A program made the position numbers and the translations under genes. This document shows positions 36,248-45,978 of a stretch of DNA of 64,000 nucleotides, in pieces; the first letter of the stretch is position 1, and each line of letters begins with the position of its first letter. Source of the DNA: Pseudomonas sp. MWU13-2100 (lineage in GTDB: Bacteria; Pseudomonadota; Gammaproteobacteria; Pseudomonadales; Pseudomonadaceae); contig NZ_JALLIX010000038.1 of NCBI RefSeq assembly GCF_023242365.1, forward strand, positions 1-64,000, read 5' to 3'. A model generated the notes under the pieces. It searched no databases and had not been told where the DNA came from. It saw only the letters and a program-made list of their open reading frames with translations.

Positions 36248-37330
36248 ATGCGTATTCTAGTCACCGGCGGCGCCGGTTTTATTGGCTCTGCCCTGATTCG
36301 GCACCTGATTCGCCATACCGGGCACGAAGTCCTTAACCTGGACAAACTCACCTACGCCGGCAACCTGGAATCCCTGACCAGCATCGCCACCGACAGCCGC
36401 TATGAGTTCGTCCAGGCCGATATCGCCGACCAGGCCACCGTCAGCGCAGTGCTGGCGCGCTTCGAGCCCCATGCAATCATGCACCTGGCGGCGGAATCCC
36501 ATGTAGATCGCTCCATCGACGGTCCGTCGGATTTTATCCAGACCAATATCGTCGGCACCTACAGCCTGCTGGAAGCCGCCCGCGGCTACTGGTCGAAGCT
36601 GGCCGAACCCGAGAAAAGCAGGTTCCGCTTCCACCATATTTCCACCGACGAAGTGTATGGCGACCTGCACGGTGTCGATGACCTGTTCAGCGAAACCACC
36701 CCGTACGCCCCTAGCTCGCCGTACTCCGCGAGCAAGGCGGCGTCCGATCACCTGGTCCGCGCCTGGCACCGCACCTACGGCCTGCCGGTGCTGCTGACCA
36801 ACTGCTCGAACAACTACGGCCCGTTCCACTTCCCGGAAAAGCTGATCCCGCTGGTGATTCTCAATGCCCTGGCCGGCAAGCCGCTGCCGGTGTATGGCGA
36901 CGGCCTGCAAGTGCGTGATTGGCTGTACGTCGAAGACCACGCCCGCGCCCTGTTCAAGGTGGTGAGCGACGGCGTGGTGGGCGAGACCTACAACATCGGC
37001 GGCCATAACGAGCAGAAGAATATCGATGTGGTACGTGGCATCTGCGGCCTGCTGGAAGAGCTGGCGCCCGTGCGTCCGGCCGGGGTGGAAAAATTCACCG
37101 ACCTGATCACCTTCGTCAAGGATCGCCCGGGCCACGACCTGCGTTATGCCATCGACGCCGGCAAGATCGAGCGCGAGCTGGGCTGGACCCCGGTGGAGAC
37201 CTTCGAAAGCGGCCTGCGCAAGACCGTGCAATGGTATCTGGAGAACCTGGAATGGTGCCGTCGCGTCCAGGATGGCAGCTATCAAGGCGAGCGCCTCGGC
37301 GCGCTGGATCATAAGGAACTGTTGGCATGA
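36248..37330 (+). CDS. rmlB: dTDP-glucose 4,6-dehydratase
   Basis: A 360-residue short-chain dehydrogenase of the dTDP-L-rhamnose pathway. It has the NAD motif GGAGFIGS at the N-terminus, the HLAAESHVDRSI segment, the STDEVYGDL catalytic Asp-Glu and the YSASKA Tyr-x3-Lys. It opens the rmlBACD operon; each next gene overlaps the previous one by four bases. Products supply rhamnose for lipopolysaccharide and glycolipids. Confidence 0.97.
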   Translation: MRILVTGGAGFIGSALIRHLIRHTGHEVLNLDKLTYAGNLESLTSIATDSRYEFVQADIADQATVSAVLARFEPHAIMHLAAESHVDRSIDGPSDFIQTNIVGTYSLLEAARGYWSKLAEPEKSRFRFHHISTDEVYGDLHGVDDLFSETTPYAPSSPYSASKAASDHLVRAWHRTYGLPVLLTNCSNNYGPFHFPEKLIPLVILNALAGKPLPVYGDGLQVRDWLYVEDHARALFKVVSDGVVGETYNIGGHNEQKNIDVVRGICGLLEELAPVRPAGVEKFTDLITFVKDRPGHDLRYAIDAGKIERELGWTPVETFESGLRKTVQWYLENLEWCRRVQDGSYQGERLGALDHKELLA

Positions 37331-38202
37331 TGAAAGGTATTGTCCTCGCGGGAGGCTCGGGCACCCGGCTGCACCCGATTACCCTCGGTGTTTCCAAGCA
37401 ACTGCTGCCGATCTACGACAAGCCGATGATCTACTACCCGATCTCGGTGCTGATGCTGGCCGGTATCCGCGAAATCCTGGTGATCTCCACCCCCCAGGAC
37501 CTGCCGCAATATCGCAACCTGCTGGGTGACGGCAGCCAGTTCGGGGTCCGCTTCAGCTACGCCGAACAACCGTCCCCGGACGGCCTGGCCCAGGCCTTCC
37601 TGATCGGCGAAGACTTTATCGGCGACGATCCGGTGTGCCTGATCCTCGGTGACAACATCTTCCACGGCCAGCATTTTGGCGATCAGCTGAAACACGCCGC
37701 GCGACGGCCGAGCGGCGCGACGGTCTTCGGCTATTGGGTAAAGGACCCGGAACGCTTCGGTGTCATCGACTTCGACAGCGAAGGTCGTGCGCTCTCCATC
37801 GAGGAAAAACCGGCCAAGCCAAAATCCAGCTATGCGGTGACCGGCTTGTATTTCTACGACAACTCAGTCATCCAGATTGCCAAGGCGGTCAAGCCTTCGC
37901 CTCGCGGCGAGCTGGAGATCACCGATGTCAACAACGCCTACCTCAAACGCGGCGACCTGCATGTCGAACGCTTCGGACGCGGCTTTGCCTGGCTCGATAC
38001 CGGAACCCACGACAGCCTGCTGGAAGCCTCGCAGTACGTGCAGACCATCGAACACCGCCAGGGTCTGAAAGTCGCCTGCCTGGAGGAGATCGCCTACCAG
38101 AACGCCTGGGTCGACCGCGAGCATCTGCTGGAACGGGCCAAATACTTCGGCAAGACCGGTTATGGGCAATACCTGTTCACCGTCGCGGGGGAACAGCAAT
38201 GA
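37327..38202 (+). CDS. rmlA: Glucose-1-phosphate thymidylyltransferase
   Basis: A 291-residue nucleotidyltransferase that makes dTDP-glucose. The signature GIVLAGGSGTRLHPIT and the LGDNIF and EEKPAKPKS segments are intact. It overlaps rmlB by ATGA; a second ATG follows at once, so the protein may start MKG. Confidence 0.97.
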   Translation: MMKGIVLAGGSGTRLHPITLGVSKQLLPIYDKPMIYYPISVLMLAGIREILVISTPQDLPQYRNLLGDGSQFGVRFSYAEQPSPDGLAQAFLIGEDFIGDDPVCLILGDNIFHGQHFGDQLKHAARRPSGATVFGYWVKDPERFGVIDFDSEGRALSIEEKPAKPKSSYAVTGLYFYDNSVIQIAKAVKPSPRGELEITDVNNAYLKRGDLHVERFGRGFAWLDTGTHDSLLEASQYVQTIEHRQGLKVACLEEIAYQNAWVDREHLLERAKYFGKTGYGQYLFTVAGEQQ

Positions 38203-38744
38203 AAGCAACACCAACACGCCTGCCCGGCGTGCTGATCCTCGAGCCCAAGGTCTTTGGCGACGAGCGTGGTTTTTTCTATGAAAGCTTCAATGCCCGGGCC
38301 TTCCAGGCAGCGACCGGGCTCGACGTTGCGTTTGTCCAGGATAACCACTCGCGCTCGCAGCAAGGGGTCTTGCGCGGACTGCACTACCAGTTGGAAAACA
38401 CCCAGGGCAAGCTGGTGCGGGTGATTGCCGGTGAAGTGCTGGATGTGGCCGTGGATATTCGTCGCAGCTCGCCCCATTTTGGCCAATGGGAGGCGGTGCG
38501 CCTGTCCGCAGAAAACAACCGCCAACTGTGGATACCCGAGGGTTTCGCCCACGGGTTCGTGGTCCTCAGCGAATCCGCCGAGTTTCTCTACAAGACGACC
38601 GACTACTACACCCCCAGCGCCGAACGCTGCATTCGCTGGGACGATCCGACCCTGGCCATCGACTGGGAATTCGCCGGCGTTCCCCAACTGTCGGCCAAGG
38701 ATCTGAACGGTAAATCCCTGCACGAGGCCGACCTGTTCGAATGA
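38199..38744 (+). CDS. rmlC: dTDP-4-dehydrorhamnose 3,5-epimerase
   Basis: A 181-residue cupin-fold epimerase. The GVLRGLHYQ segment holds the catalytic His and the Asp pair partner is in VAVDIRRSSP; the Tyr lies in YKTTDYYTP. The ATG at 38199 overlaps rmlA by four bases; the longer upstream frame is only a shadow of rmlA. Confidence 0.97.
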   Translation: MKATPTRLPGVLILEPKVFGDERGFFYESFNARAFQAATGLDVAFVQDNHSRSQQGVLRGLHYQLENTQGKLVRVIAGEVLDVAVDIRRSSPHFGQWEAVRLSAENNRQLWIPEGFAHGFVVLSESAEFLYKTTDYYTPSAERCIRWDDPTLAIDWEFAGVPQLSAKDLNGKSLHEADLFE

Positions 38745-39625
38745 GCACTCCACCCCTGAAAATCCTCATCAGCGGCGCGCACGGCCAAGTCTCCCGTGCG
38801 CTGCAACAGCGGATCAAAGACCTGGGCGAGCTGATTGTCCTGGGCCGCGACGAGCTCGACCTGGCGCACCCGGAGCAGATTCGTCAGCAGGTCCGGGCCC
38901 GGCGCCCCGACCTGATCATCAACGCGGCGGCCTACACCGCCGTCGACCAGGCCGAAAGCGAACCCGACCTGGTGTTCGCCATCAACGCCACGGCGCCGGG
39001 GGTCTTCGCCCAGGAAGCCGCCGACCTGGGCGTACCGCTGATCCACTACTCCACCGACTACGTATTCGACGGCAGCAAGGAAGAACCCTACACCGAAGAC
39101 GACCCGACCCACCCGTTGAGCGTCTACGGTGACAGCAAGCTGACCGGCGAGCGGGCCATCGCCGCGGCCCGGGGTCAGCACCTGATCCTGCGCACCAGTT
39201 GGGTCTACTCCAATCACGGGCGCAATTTCCTGCTGACCATGCAACGGCTGCTGCAGGAAAAACCGGAGTTGCGTATCGTCGCCGACCAGATCGGCGCGCC
39301 GACCTGGGCCGGGACCATCGCCAACAGCACCCGGGCCCTGATCGAACGCTGGCAGGCCGGCCATGCCGGGGCCTGGGGCACTTATCACCTGACTGCCAGC
39401 GGTGAAACCTCCTGGTTCGGTTTTGCCCAGGCCATCGGCGAGCAATTGCTGGCCCTGAACAAGCCCTGTGCCTTGCTCGAGGCCATTCCCTCCAGCGCCT
39501 ACCCGACGCCCGCCAGCCGGCCGTTGAACTCGCGCCTGGACTGCAGCCGCCTGTTGCGCGAATGGCAGGTTGCCCAGCCTGACTGGCATACCGCATTACG
39601 CGAGTGTCTTGCAGAGCAGGGCTGA
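38741..39625 (+). CDS. rmlD: dTDP-4-dehydrorhamnose reductase
   Basis: A 294-residue reductase that completes dTDP-L-rhamnose. The N-terminal GAHGQVSRAL nucleotide motif, STDYVFDG and YGDSKL-x-GE (Tyr-x3-Lys) are present. It overlaps rmlC by ATGA and ends the operon; dctB-like follows after 37 bases. Confidence 0.97.
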   Translation: MSTPPLKILISGAHGQVSRALQQRIKDLGELIVLGRDELDLAHPEQIRQQVRARRPDLIINAAAYTAVDQAESEPDLVFAINATAPGVFAQEAADLGVPLIHYSTDYVFDGSKEEPYTEDDPTHPLSVYGDSKLTGERAIAAARGQHLILRTSWVYSNHGRNFLLTMQRLLQEKPELRIVADQIGAPTWAGTIANSTRALIERWQAGHAGAWGTYHLTASGETSWFGFAQAIGEQLLALNKPCALLEAIPSSAYPTPASRPLNSRLDCSRLLREWQVAQPDWHTALRECLAEQG

Positions 39626-39662
39626 GACATAATGCGTCGGACCCTACCGGCGCATTCTCTTC

Positions 39663-41477
39663 ATGACCACGAGCCCCACCCTTCCCCGCAGACCCCGCTG
39701 GCGTAGCCTCGCCCTGCTGTTCCTGTGCCTGGCGCCGCTGCTGTGGCCGCTGGAACACCTGGCCGAGAGCTACTACCGCAATGAACTGGTCAGCCAGAAC
39801 CGCCAGACCCTCGACCTCTATGTCGCCAACCTGCTGGGCACCCTGCACCGCTACGAGGTCCTGCCGCAGATCCTCGGCGACCTGCCGGCCCTGCGTGACG
39901 CCCTGGCGGAGCCGAACCAGAGCCTGCGCCTGAGCAACGCCAACAGCCTGTTGCAAAGCATCTGCGCCCAGACCGGCGCCGAAGTCATGTACCTGATGGA
40001 CACCAACGGCAAGACCCTGGCGGCCTCCAACTGGGACAAGCACGACAGCTTCGTCAATCGCAACTTCGCCTTCCGCCCCTACTTCACCGAAGCCATGGCC
40101 GGGCGCCTGGGGCGTTTCTTCGGCCTCGGCACCACCTCGGGCAAGCGCGGCTACTTCTTTGCCGCGGCCGTGCATGAAGGGCAAAAGATCATCGGCGTGC
40201 TGGTGGTCAAGGTCGATCTGGACCGCACCGAAAGCCTCTGGGGCAAGACGCCGGAACAGTTGATGATGACCGACCAGAACGGCGTGGTCATTCTCACCTC
40301 GAACTCCGAATGGCGCTTCCGCTCGACCCGCGTGCTCAGCGAACAGGAGCGCAATGCGATCACCGCCGTGCAACCTTATCCGACCCGCAACCCCCAGCCG
40401 CTGTCCCTCAATCCCGATGCCTGGCTGACCCAGACCCAGCAGATCGAGGAAACCGGCTGGAACGTGAGCATCCTCGCGCCTCGGACCCTGGTCGATCGCC
40501 CGGTGCGCACCGTCGTCGCGGTCGGCGGCGCGACCCTGCTGGTGCTGATGCTGCTGCTCGGCCTGATGATGCAACGGCGTCGCCACTACCTGGAGCGGAT
40601 CGCCTTCGAGGCCAAGGCGCGGCGCGAACTGGAAATGCGCGTGGCCGAACGGACCAGCGACCTGGAGGGCCTCAACCGGCGCCTCAAACAGGAAGTGCTG
40701 GAGCGCGAACATGCCCAACAGGAACTGGTACGCGCCCAGGATGACCTGGTCCAGGCCGGCAAGCTTTCGGCCCTGGGCACCATGTCGGCGAGCATCAGCC
40801 ACGAACTCAACCAGCCGCTGGCGGCGATCCGCAGCTACGCGGAAAACGCCGAAGTGCTGCTCGACCACCAACGTACCGATGACGCCCGCGGCAACCTCAA
40901 GCTGATCAGCGAACTGACCGGACGCATGGCCTCGATCATCGCCCACCTGCGCGCCTTCGCCCGCCGCGACCGGCATGCCCCGGAAAGCGTGGCCCTGCAA
41001 CCGGCGCTGGACGACGCCCTGGCCTTGCTGGCCAAGCGCCGGCGGGCCATGGAAGTCGAACTGATCCGTGACCTGCCGGCGGCGGCCCTGTGGGTCCAGG
41101 CCGGCGAAACCCGTCTGCGCCAGGTACTCGGCAATCTGTTGGCGAACGCCCTCGATGCCCTCACCGAAAAGGGTCCGCCGCGTAAGCTCTGGTTGAGTGC
41201 GCAAGCTTCCGAACAGGGCGTCAGCCTGACGATTCGCGACAATGGCCCGGGCTTCTGCCTGGAGGCCCTGGACCGCGCCGGTGAGCCGTTCTACACCACC
41301 AAGACGCGGACCCAAGGCCTCGGCCTGGGCCTGGCCATCTGCGATTCGCTGATGCGCGCCTTCGGTGGTGAGTTGCTGTTTGCCAACCACCGCGAAGGCG
41401 GAGCCTTGATCACCCTGCGGATGCGTGCCGGCGCGCCCGGGGTCAGCCTGCAACCACCCGAGGACTCGAGTGTATGA
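39663..41477 (+). CDS. dctB: DctB-like sensor histidine kinase
   Basis: A 604-residue membrane kinase. One transmembrane helix near residues 12-28 and a second near 280-303 (VAVGGATLLVLMLLLGLMM) enclose a periplasmic double-Cache-type sensor domain of about 250 residues, followed by a coiled coil, a HisKA domain with H380 (SISHELNQPLAAIRSY) and a HATPase domain (GNLLANALDAL, DNGPGF, GLGLGLAIC). DctB senses C4-dicarboxylates such as succinate and activates DctD. No dctA transporter gene is close by. It overlaps the regulator gene by four bases. Confidence 0.9.
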   Translation: MTTSPTLPRRPRWRSLALLFLCLAPLLWPLEHLAESYYRNELVSQNRQTLDLYVANLLGTLHRYEVLPQILGDLPALRDALAEPNQSLRLSNANSLLQSICAQTGAEVMYLMDTNGKTLAASNWDKHDSFVNRNFAFRPYFTEAMAGRLGRFFGLGTTSGKRGYFFAAAVHEGQKIIGVLVVKVDLDRTESLWGKTPEQLMMTDQNGVVILTSNSEWRFRSTRVLSEQERNAITAVQPYPTRNPQPLSLNPDAWLTQTQQIEETGWNVSILAPRTLVDRPVRTVVAVGGATLLVLMLLLGLMMQRRRHYLERIAFEAKARRELEMRVAERTSDLEGLNRRLKQEVLEREHAQQELVRAQDDLVQAGKLSALGTMSASISHELNQPLAAIRSYAENAEVLLDHQRTDDARGNLKLISELTGRMASIIAHLRAFARRDRHAPESVALQPALDDALALLAKRRRAMEVELIRDLPAAALWVQAGETRLRQVLGNLLANALDALTEKGPPRKLWLSAQASEQGVSLTIRDNGPGFCLEALDRAGEPFYTTKTRTQGLGLGLAICDSLMRAFGGELLFANHREGGALITLRMRAGAPGVSLQPPEDSSV

Positions 41478-42862
41478 AAATCGACCACCAGATCCAGGTG
41501 GTACTGATCGACGACGATCCCCACCTGCGCCAGGCCCTGAGCCAGACCCTGGAGCTGGCCGGCCTGAAGATCCTGCCGCTGGCCGAAGCCCAGGGCCTGG
41601 CCGCACAGATCGAGCGCGACTGGCCGGGGGTGATCGTCAGCGACATCCGCATGCCGGGCATGGATGGCCTGGAGCTGCTCAAGGAGCTGCATGACCAGGA
41701 CCCGGAGCTGCCGGTGCTGCTGATCACCGGTCACGGCGATGTGCCCCTGGCCGTCGAGGCCATGCGTGCCGGCGCCTATGACTTCCTCGAGAAACCCTTC
41801 GCCAGTGACGCCCTGCTCGACAGCGTGCGCCGGGCCCTGGCCTGGCGCCGCCTGGTACTGGACAACCGCAGCCTGCGGCTGGCGTTGAGCGATCGCCAGG
41901 AACTCAGTGCGCGACTGCTGGGGCACTCGCCGCTGATGCTGCGCCTGCGCGAACAGATCGGTGCCCTGGCGGCGACCCGCGCCGATGTGCTGATCCTCGG
42001 CGAGACTGGCGCCGGCAAGGAAGTCGTGGCGCGGGCGCTGCACGACCTGTCGAACCGGCGTAACGGTCCTTTTGTCGCCATAAACGCCGGGGCGCTGGCC
42101 GAGTCGGTGGTGGAAAGCGAACTGTTCGGTCATGAGCCGGGGGCCTTTACCGGGGCGCAGAAACGCCGGATCGGCAAGTTCGAATTCGCCAACGGCGGCA
42201 CCCTGTTCCTCGACGAAATCGAAAGCATGAGCCTGGACGTGCAGGTCAAGCTGCTGCGGCTGTTGCAGGAGCGGGTGGTCGAACGCCTTGGCGGCAACCA
42301 GCAGATCCCCCTGGATATCCGCGTGATCGCCGCCACCAAGGAAGACTTGCGCCAGGCGGCCGACCAGGGACGCTTCCGGGCCGACTTGTATTACCGCCTG
42401 AACGTCGCGCCGTTGCGGATTCCGCCGTTGCGCGAACGCGGTGAGGACGCGCTGATGCTGTTCCAGCACTTCGCCGACGAAGCCAGCACGCGCCACGGCC
42501 TGCCGCCCCATACCCTGCAACCGGCGCAACGCGGCCTGTTGTTGCGGCATGCCTGGCCGGGCAATGTCCGCGAACTGCAGAATGCCGCGGAGCGCTTCGC
42601 CCTCGGCCTGGAGCTGGCCCTGGACAATACGCCGGAAAATCTCGATACGAGCATCGCCGGTCATCCGGGCAGCAGCTTGAGCGAGCAGGTGGAGCACTTC
42701 GAGAAGTCCCTGATCGCCGCCGAACTGGCGCGCTCCCACAGCTCGCTGCGCAGCCTGGCCGAAGCTTTGGGTATTCCGCGCAAGACCCTGCACGACAAGC
42801 TGCGTAAACACGGTTTGAGCTTCGACAGCGTCGGCAGCGCTGCCAGCGACGAACTCGAATGA
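41474..42862 (+). CDS. dctD: DctD-like sigma-54 response regulator
   Basis: A 462-residue NtrC-family activator: receiver domain with phospho-acceptor D57 (VIVSDIRMPG), AAA+ domain with Walker A GETGAGKE, the sigma-54 contact loop GAFTGA and the LFLDEIESM Walker B, and a C-terminal Fis-type helix-turn-helix (LRSLAEALGIPRKTLHDKL). It is cotranslated with the kinase and probably drives sigma-54 promoters of dicarboxylate uptake genes elsewhere. Confidence 0.92.
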   Translation: MKIDHQIQVVLIDDDPHLRQALSQTLELAGLKILPLAEAQGLAAQIERDWPGVIVSDIRMPGMDGLELLKELHDQDPELPVLLITGHGDVPLAVEAMRAGAYDFLEKPFASDALLDSVRRALAWRRLVLDNRSLRLALSDRQELSARLLGHSPLMLRLREQIGALAATRADVLILGETGAGKEVVARALHDLSNRRNGPFVAINAGALAESVVESELFGHEPGAFTGAQKRRIGKFEFANGGTLFLDEIESMSLDVQVKLLRLLQERVVERLGGNQQIPLDIRVIAATKEDLRQAADQGRFRADLYYRLNVAPLRIPPLRERGEDALMLFQHFADEASTRHGLPPHTLQPAQRGLLLRHAWPGNVRELQNAAERFALGLELALDNTPENLDTSIAGHPGSSLSEQVEHFEKSLIAAELARSHSSLRSLAEALGIPRKTLHDKLRKHGLSFDSVGSAASDELE

Positions 42863-42884
42863 ATCACCGCCAAGAGGTCAGTGC

Positions 42885-43340
42885 ATGAACCGCGACACTC
42901 GTTACCTGGAATCCGTCCTCCATCACGATATTCCGCTTACCCGTGACATGAAACTGAAGGTCCTCGACTGGCAGGCCGGGCAGTTGCGCCTGCACCTGCC
43001 GCTGGAGCCCAACGTCAACCACAAGAGCACCATGTTCGGCGGCAGCCTCTATTGCGGCGCGGTACTGGCCGGCTGGGGCTGGCTGCACCTGAGCCTGCGC
43101 GAGGTCGGCATCGAGGAGGGGCATATCGTGATTCAGGAGGGGCAGATCGGTTATCCGTTGCCGGTGACCGGAGATGCTCAGGCGATCTGCGATGCGCCGC
43201 AGGAGAAGGTCTGGAAGAAATTCCTCGCGACCTACCAGCGGTATGGACGGGCACGGTTGACCCTGGAGACGCGGGTGGTGAACGAAGGCAGCGAGGACAC
43301 GGCGGTGCGCTTCAGCGGGCAGTACGTGCTGCACCGCTGA
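42885..43340 (+). CDS. YiiD-type hotdog thioesterase
   Basis: A 151-residue single hotdog domain of the YiiD C-terminal type. The signature N-x-NHKSTMFGGSLYCGAVLAGWGWL is clear. Such proteins are putative acyl thioesterases with unknown substrate. It follows the dctD-like gene after 22 bases with an AAGAGG site and may be part of that transcript. Confidence 0.85.
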   Translation: MNRDTRYLESVLHHDIPLTRDMKLKVLDWQAGQLRLHLPLEPNVNHKSTMFGGSLYCGAVLAGWGWLHLSLREVGIEEGHIVIQEGQIGYPLPVTGDAQAICDAPQEKVWKKFLATYQRYGRARLTLETRVVNEGSEDTAVRFSGQYVLHR

Positions 43341-43387
43341 CAGGAAGAACGGGGCTGCCCCGTTGACCTTGCGGCGCCGGCCCCACC

Positions 43388-43622
43388 GCCTTCGCGGGCA
43401 AGCTCCGCTCCCACAGGATCTGAGTCGTGCGATCCTTCGTGTACGACGCAAAATCCAATAATGTGGGAGCGGAGCTTACCCGCGAAGAGGCCCGGTGCCT
43501 GTCCTGACCTCTTTCGCGGCGGTGCCGCGATCCGACAAGCTCCGCTCCCACAAGACCTATGTCATGCCGCAGTTTGGCGGTCGATCACAAAACCTGTGGG
43601 AGCGGAGCTTGCCCGCGAAGAG
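43388..43622. repeat. Cluster of four REP-like elements
   Basis: Four copies of the Pseudomonas REP-type sequence (core GGGAGCGGAGCTTGCCCGCG) lie in alternating orientation: about 43391-43416 (reverse), 43462-43486 (forward), 43531-43556 (reverse, degenerate at one side) and 43594-43620 (forward). Adjacent inverted copies form REPIN-like hairpins. They separate the thioesterase gene from the converging cysQ gene. Confidence 0.9.
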
Positions 43623-43646
43623 GCCCTAAAGGCCAGCAAAAAATCT

Positions 43647-44492
43647 CTAGGGTGTTCGCAGCAAGTCCGGCAACTGCCCACGCCATTGCGCATTGGCCGG
43701 CAGTGCCAGGAAAAACGGATTGAGCAATGACTCGCGCGGCGGATAGCTGAAGCGTTCGCCGCTCAACTCCAGCACCTCGCCGCCCGCGCCTTCCAGCACC
43801 CCCTGGGCCGCCGCCGTATCCCACTGCGAGGTCGGCGCCAGGCGCGGATAAAAGTCCGCGGCGCCTTCAGCCAACAGGCAGAACTTCAGCGAACTGCCGA
43901 TATTCGCCAACGCCAGCTCGCCAAGGCTGCTACTCAGCCCCGCCAGCAATTTCTCCTGCTCCGGGCTCGAATGCCGGCGACTGGCGACAACGGTAAAGGC
44001 CTCCCCCGCCGCCGGCACGTCACGGACCCGGATCGGCAGCGGCGCCGCATCGGCATCCGCACGCCAGGCGCCCAAGCCGGCACCACCGAAATAGCAGCGA
44101 CCATTGGTCGGCATCGACACCACGCCGAACACCACCCGGCCCTGCTCGATCAAGGCAATGTTCACGGTGAACTCTTCGCTACCGGCAATAAATTCCTTGG
44201 TCCCATCCAACGGATCCACCAGCCACCAGCGCTGCCAACCGGCACGCACCGCCAGGGCAATATCGGCGTCCTCTTCGGACAACACCGGGATGCTCGGGTC
44301 CAGCGCCGTCAACCCATCGAGAATCAGGTGATGGGCGGCGATATCGGCGGCGGTCACCGGCGAGGCATCGGCCTTGTCCATGACCTGCACATTCGCCCGC
44401 CAGAACGGCAGGATAACCTCGCCGGCCCGGCGCGCCAGATCGATCACCGGGGCCAGGTAGGGGTGCGGCAGATTCGAAAAAAACTCACTCAC
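43647..44492 (-). CDS. cysQ: 3'(2'),5'-bisphosphate nucleotidase CysQ
   Basis: A 281-residue inositol-monophosphatase-fold enzyme that removes the 3'-phosphate from PAP, a by-product of sulfate assimilation. The metal-binding LSEEDAD and WLVDPLDGTKEFI motifs and the later QWDTAAAQGVLEGAGG motif are present. It overlaps nudE by four bases, the conserved Pseudomonas arrangement. Confidence 0.93.
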   Translation of the reverse strand: MSEFFSNLPHPYLAPVIDLARRAGEVILPFWRANVQVMDKADASPVTAADIAAHHLILDGLTALDPSIPVLSEEDADIALAVRAGWQRWWLVDPLDGTKEFIAGSEEFTVNIALIEQGRVVFGVVSMPTNGRCYFGGAGLGAWRADADAAPLPIRVRDVPAAGEAFTVVASRRHSSPEQEKLLAGLSSSLGELALANIGSSLKFCLLAEGAADFYPRLAPTSQWDTAAAQGVLEGAGGEVLELSGERFSYPPRESLLNPFFLALPANAQWRGQLPDLLRTP

Positions 44493-45055
44493 GATTGAAA
44501 GACTCCACGCTGGGTCAACAGGTCTCGCGCCAGGTACAACGCCGCCAGGGCCCGGCCCTCGCTGAACTGCGGGTTCTGCACCAGGGCGGACAACTCACGC
44601 AGGTTGACGCGCTCGACCCGCATCGGCTCCGGCTCGTCGCCCTCCAGGCGCTCCTCATACAGATCGGTGGCCAGGACCACTTGGATCTTCTGGCTCATAT
44701 AGCCGGGCGACAAGGACAGTTCGGTCAGGTGCTCCAGTTGCCGCGCGCCATAACCCGCTTCTTCCTTGAGCTCACGCTCGGCCGCCGCCAGCACGTCCTC
44801 GCCCGGTTCGATCAGGCCCTTGGGCAGGGACAGCTCGTATTCGTCGGTGCCGCCGCAATACTCCTCCACCAACAAGGCATTCTCGGCATCGATCATCGCC
44901 ACGATCATCACCGCGCCGTAACCGGCGCCCCGACCGACCAGACGCTCGTAGGTCCGTTCAACGCCGTTGGAAAAGCGCAGTTGCACTTCTTCGACACGGA
45001 ACAAACGGCTGCTGGCGACGATTTCGCGGGCGAGGACGGTGGGTTTCTGGCGCAT
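44489..45055 (-). CDS. nudE: ADP compounds hydrolase NudE
   Basis: A 188-residue Nudix hydrolase acting on ADP-ribose, NADH and diadenosine compounds. The Nudix box is complete: GLIEPGEDVLAAAERELKEE with AGYG following. It is divergent from the nucleotidase gene on the right and cotranslated with cysQ. Confidence 0.93.
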   Translation of the reverse strand: MRQKPTVLAREIVASSRLFRVEEVQLRFSNGVERTYERLVGRGAGYGAVMIVAMIDAENALLVEEYCGGTDEYELSLPKGLIEPGEDVLAAAERELKEEAGYGARQLEHLTELSLSPGYMSQKIQVVLATDLYEERLEGDEPEPMRVERVNLRELSALVQNPQFSEGRALAALYLARDLLTQRGVFQS

Positions 45056-45145
45056 GGGGCGGCTCCTGGGCGTGAACGGGTTACTATACCGTGGCTTTCC
45101 GATTGTCTGTTGCCTCCAATCTTTTTACCGTTCGAGAAGTTTCCC

Positions 45146-45808
45146 ATGCCCGCATTGCCCTGGCGCGACATCGACACCGTTCTGCTGGATATGGACGGCA
45201 CCCTGCTGGACCTGCACTACGACAACCACTTCTGGATGGAGCACCTGCCCCAGCGCTATGCCGAGCTGCATGGTGTCAGCCGGGAGCTGGCCGAGCAGGA
45301 GCTGACGCCGTTGTTCAAGGGCCATGCCGGCCAGTTGAAGTGGTACTGCCTGGACTTCTGGAGCGCCGAGCTGAAGCTGCCGGTGCGTGAGTTGAAGCTG
45401 GAGACGGCGCATCTGATCGCCCTGCGCCCGGATGCCGATACCTTCCTGGCGGCCATCCGCCAGGCCGGCAAGCGGGTCATCCTGATTACCAACGCCCACC
45501 GCGACTCCTTGTCGTTGAAGCTGGAGCGGATCGAGCTGGCGCCATATTTCGAACGACTGATCAGTTCCCATGACTACGGTTTCGCCAAGGAAGACCCGCA
45601 GTTCTGGGACGCCTTGCAGGCCGACATCGACTTCGACCCGGCCCGCAGCCTGTTTATCGACGACACCTTGCCGATCCTGCGCAGCGCCCGGCGTTTCGGC
45701 GTGGCGCATCTGCTCGCGGTCAGCGAACCGGACAGCCGCAAGGGGCCCAAGGGCACCGAGGAGTTCGCCGCCGTGGGCAACTACCGGACATTGGTCGAAG
45801 GCCTGTAA
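45146..45808 (+). CDS. yrfG: GMP/IMP nucleotidase YrfG
   Basis: A 220-residue HAD-superfamily hydrolase with motif I LLDMDGTLLDL, motif II VILITNAH and motif IV FIDDTLPIL, of the YrfG type that dephosphorylates GMP and IMP. The start is the ATG at 45146; the longer upstream frame is a shadow of the divergent nudE. Its place beside nudE and cysQ is the usual one in Pseudomonas. Confidence 0.92.
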   Translation: MPALPWRDIDTVLLDMDGTLLDLHYDNHFWMEHLPQRYAELHGVSRELAEQELTPLFKGHAGQLKWYCLDFWSAELKLPVRELKLETAHLIALRPDADTFLAAIRQAGKRVILITNAHRDSLSLKLERIELAPYFERLISSHDYGFAKEDPQFWDALQADIDFDPARSLFIDDTLPILRSARRFGVAHLLAVSEPDSRKGPKGTEEFAAVGNYRTLVEGL

Positions 45809-45885
45809 TAGAGCTGTTTTCAAAAATATTGCAGGCCCTGAGCCGGCCCGAACCCATGCTGGTCGGCCATGGCTGAACACAGTCC

Positions 45886-45961
45886 CTGTGGGAGCCGAGC
45901 TTGCTCGCGAAAAGGCCCTTGAGAACGCTAAAAGCTTCGCGGGCAAGCTCCGCTCCCACAG
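45886..45961. repeat. REPIN-like inverted REP pair
   Basis: Two REP-type elements face each other: CTGTGGGAGCCGAGCTTGCT-like on the left and its inverted partner on the right, separated by about 24 bases. The left copy is slightly diverged. Confidence 0.85.
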
Positions 45962-45978
45962 TCCGTGTACTCCATACA

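Noticed and set aside
38982..41606. 874-codon minus-strand open frame opposite rmlD and dctB
   Set aside because: Shadow of intact genes on the other strand, no recognisable domain.
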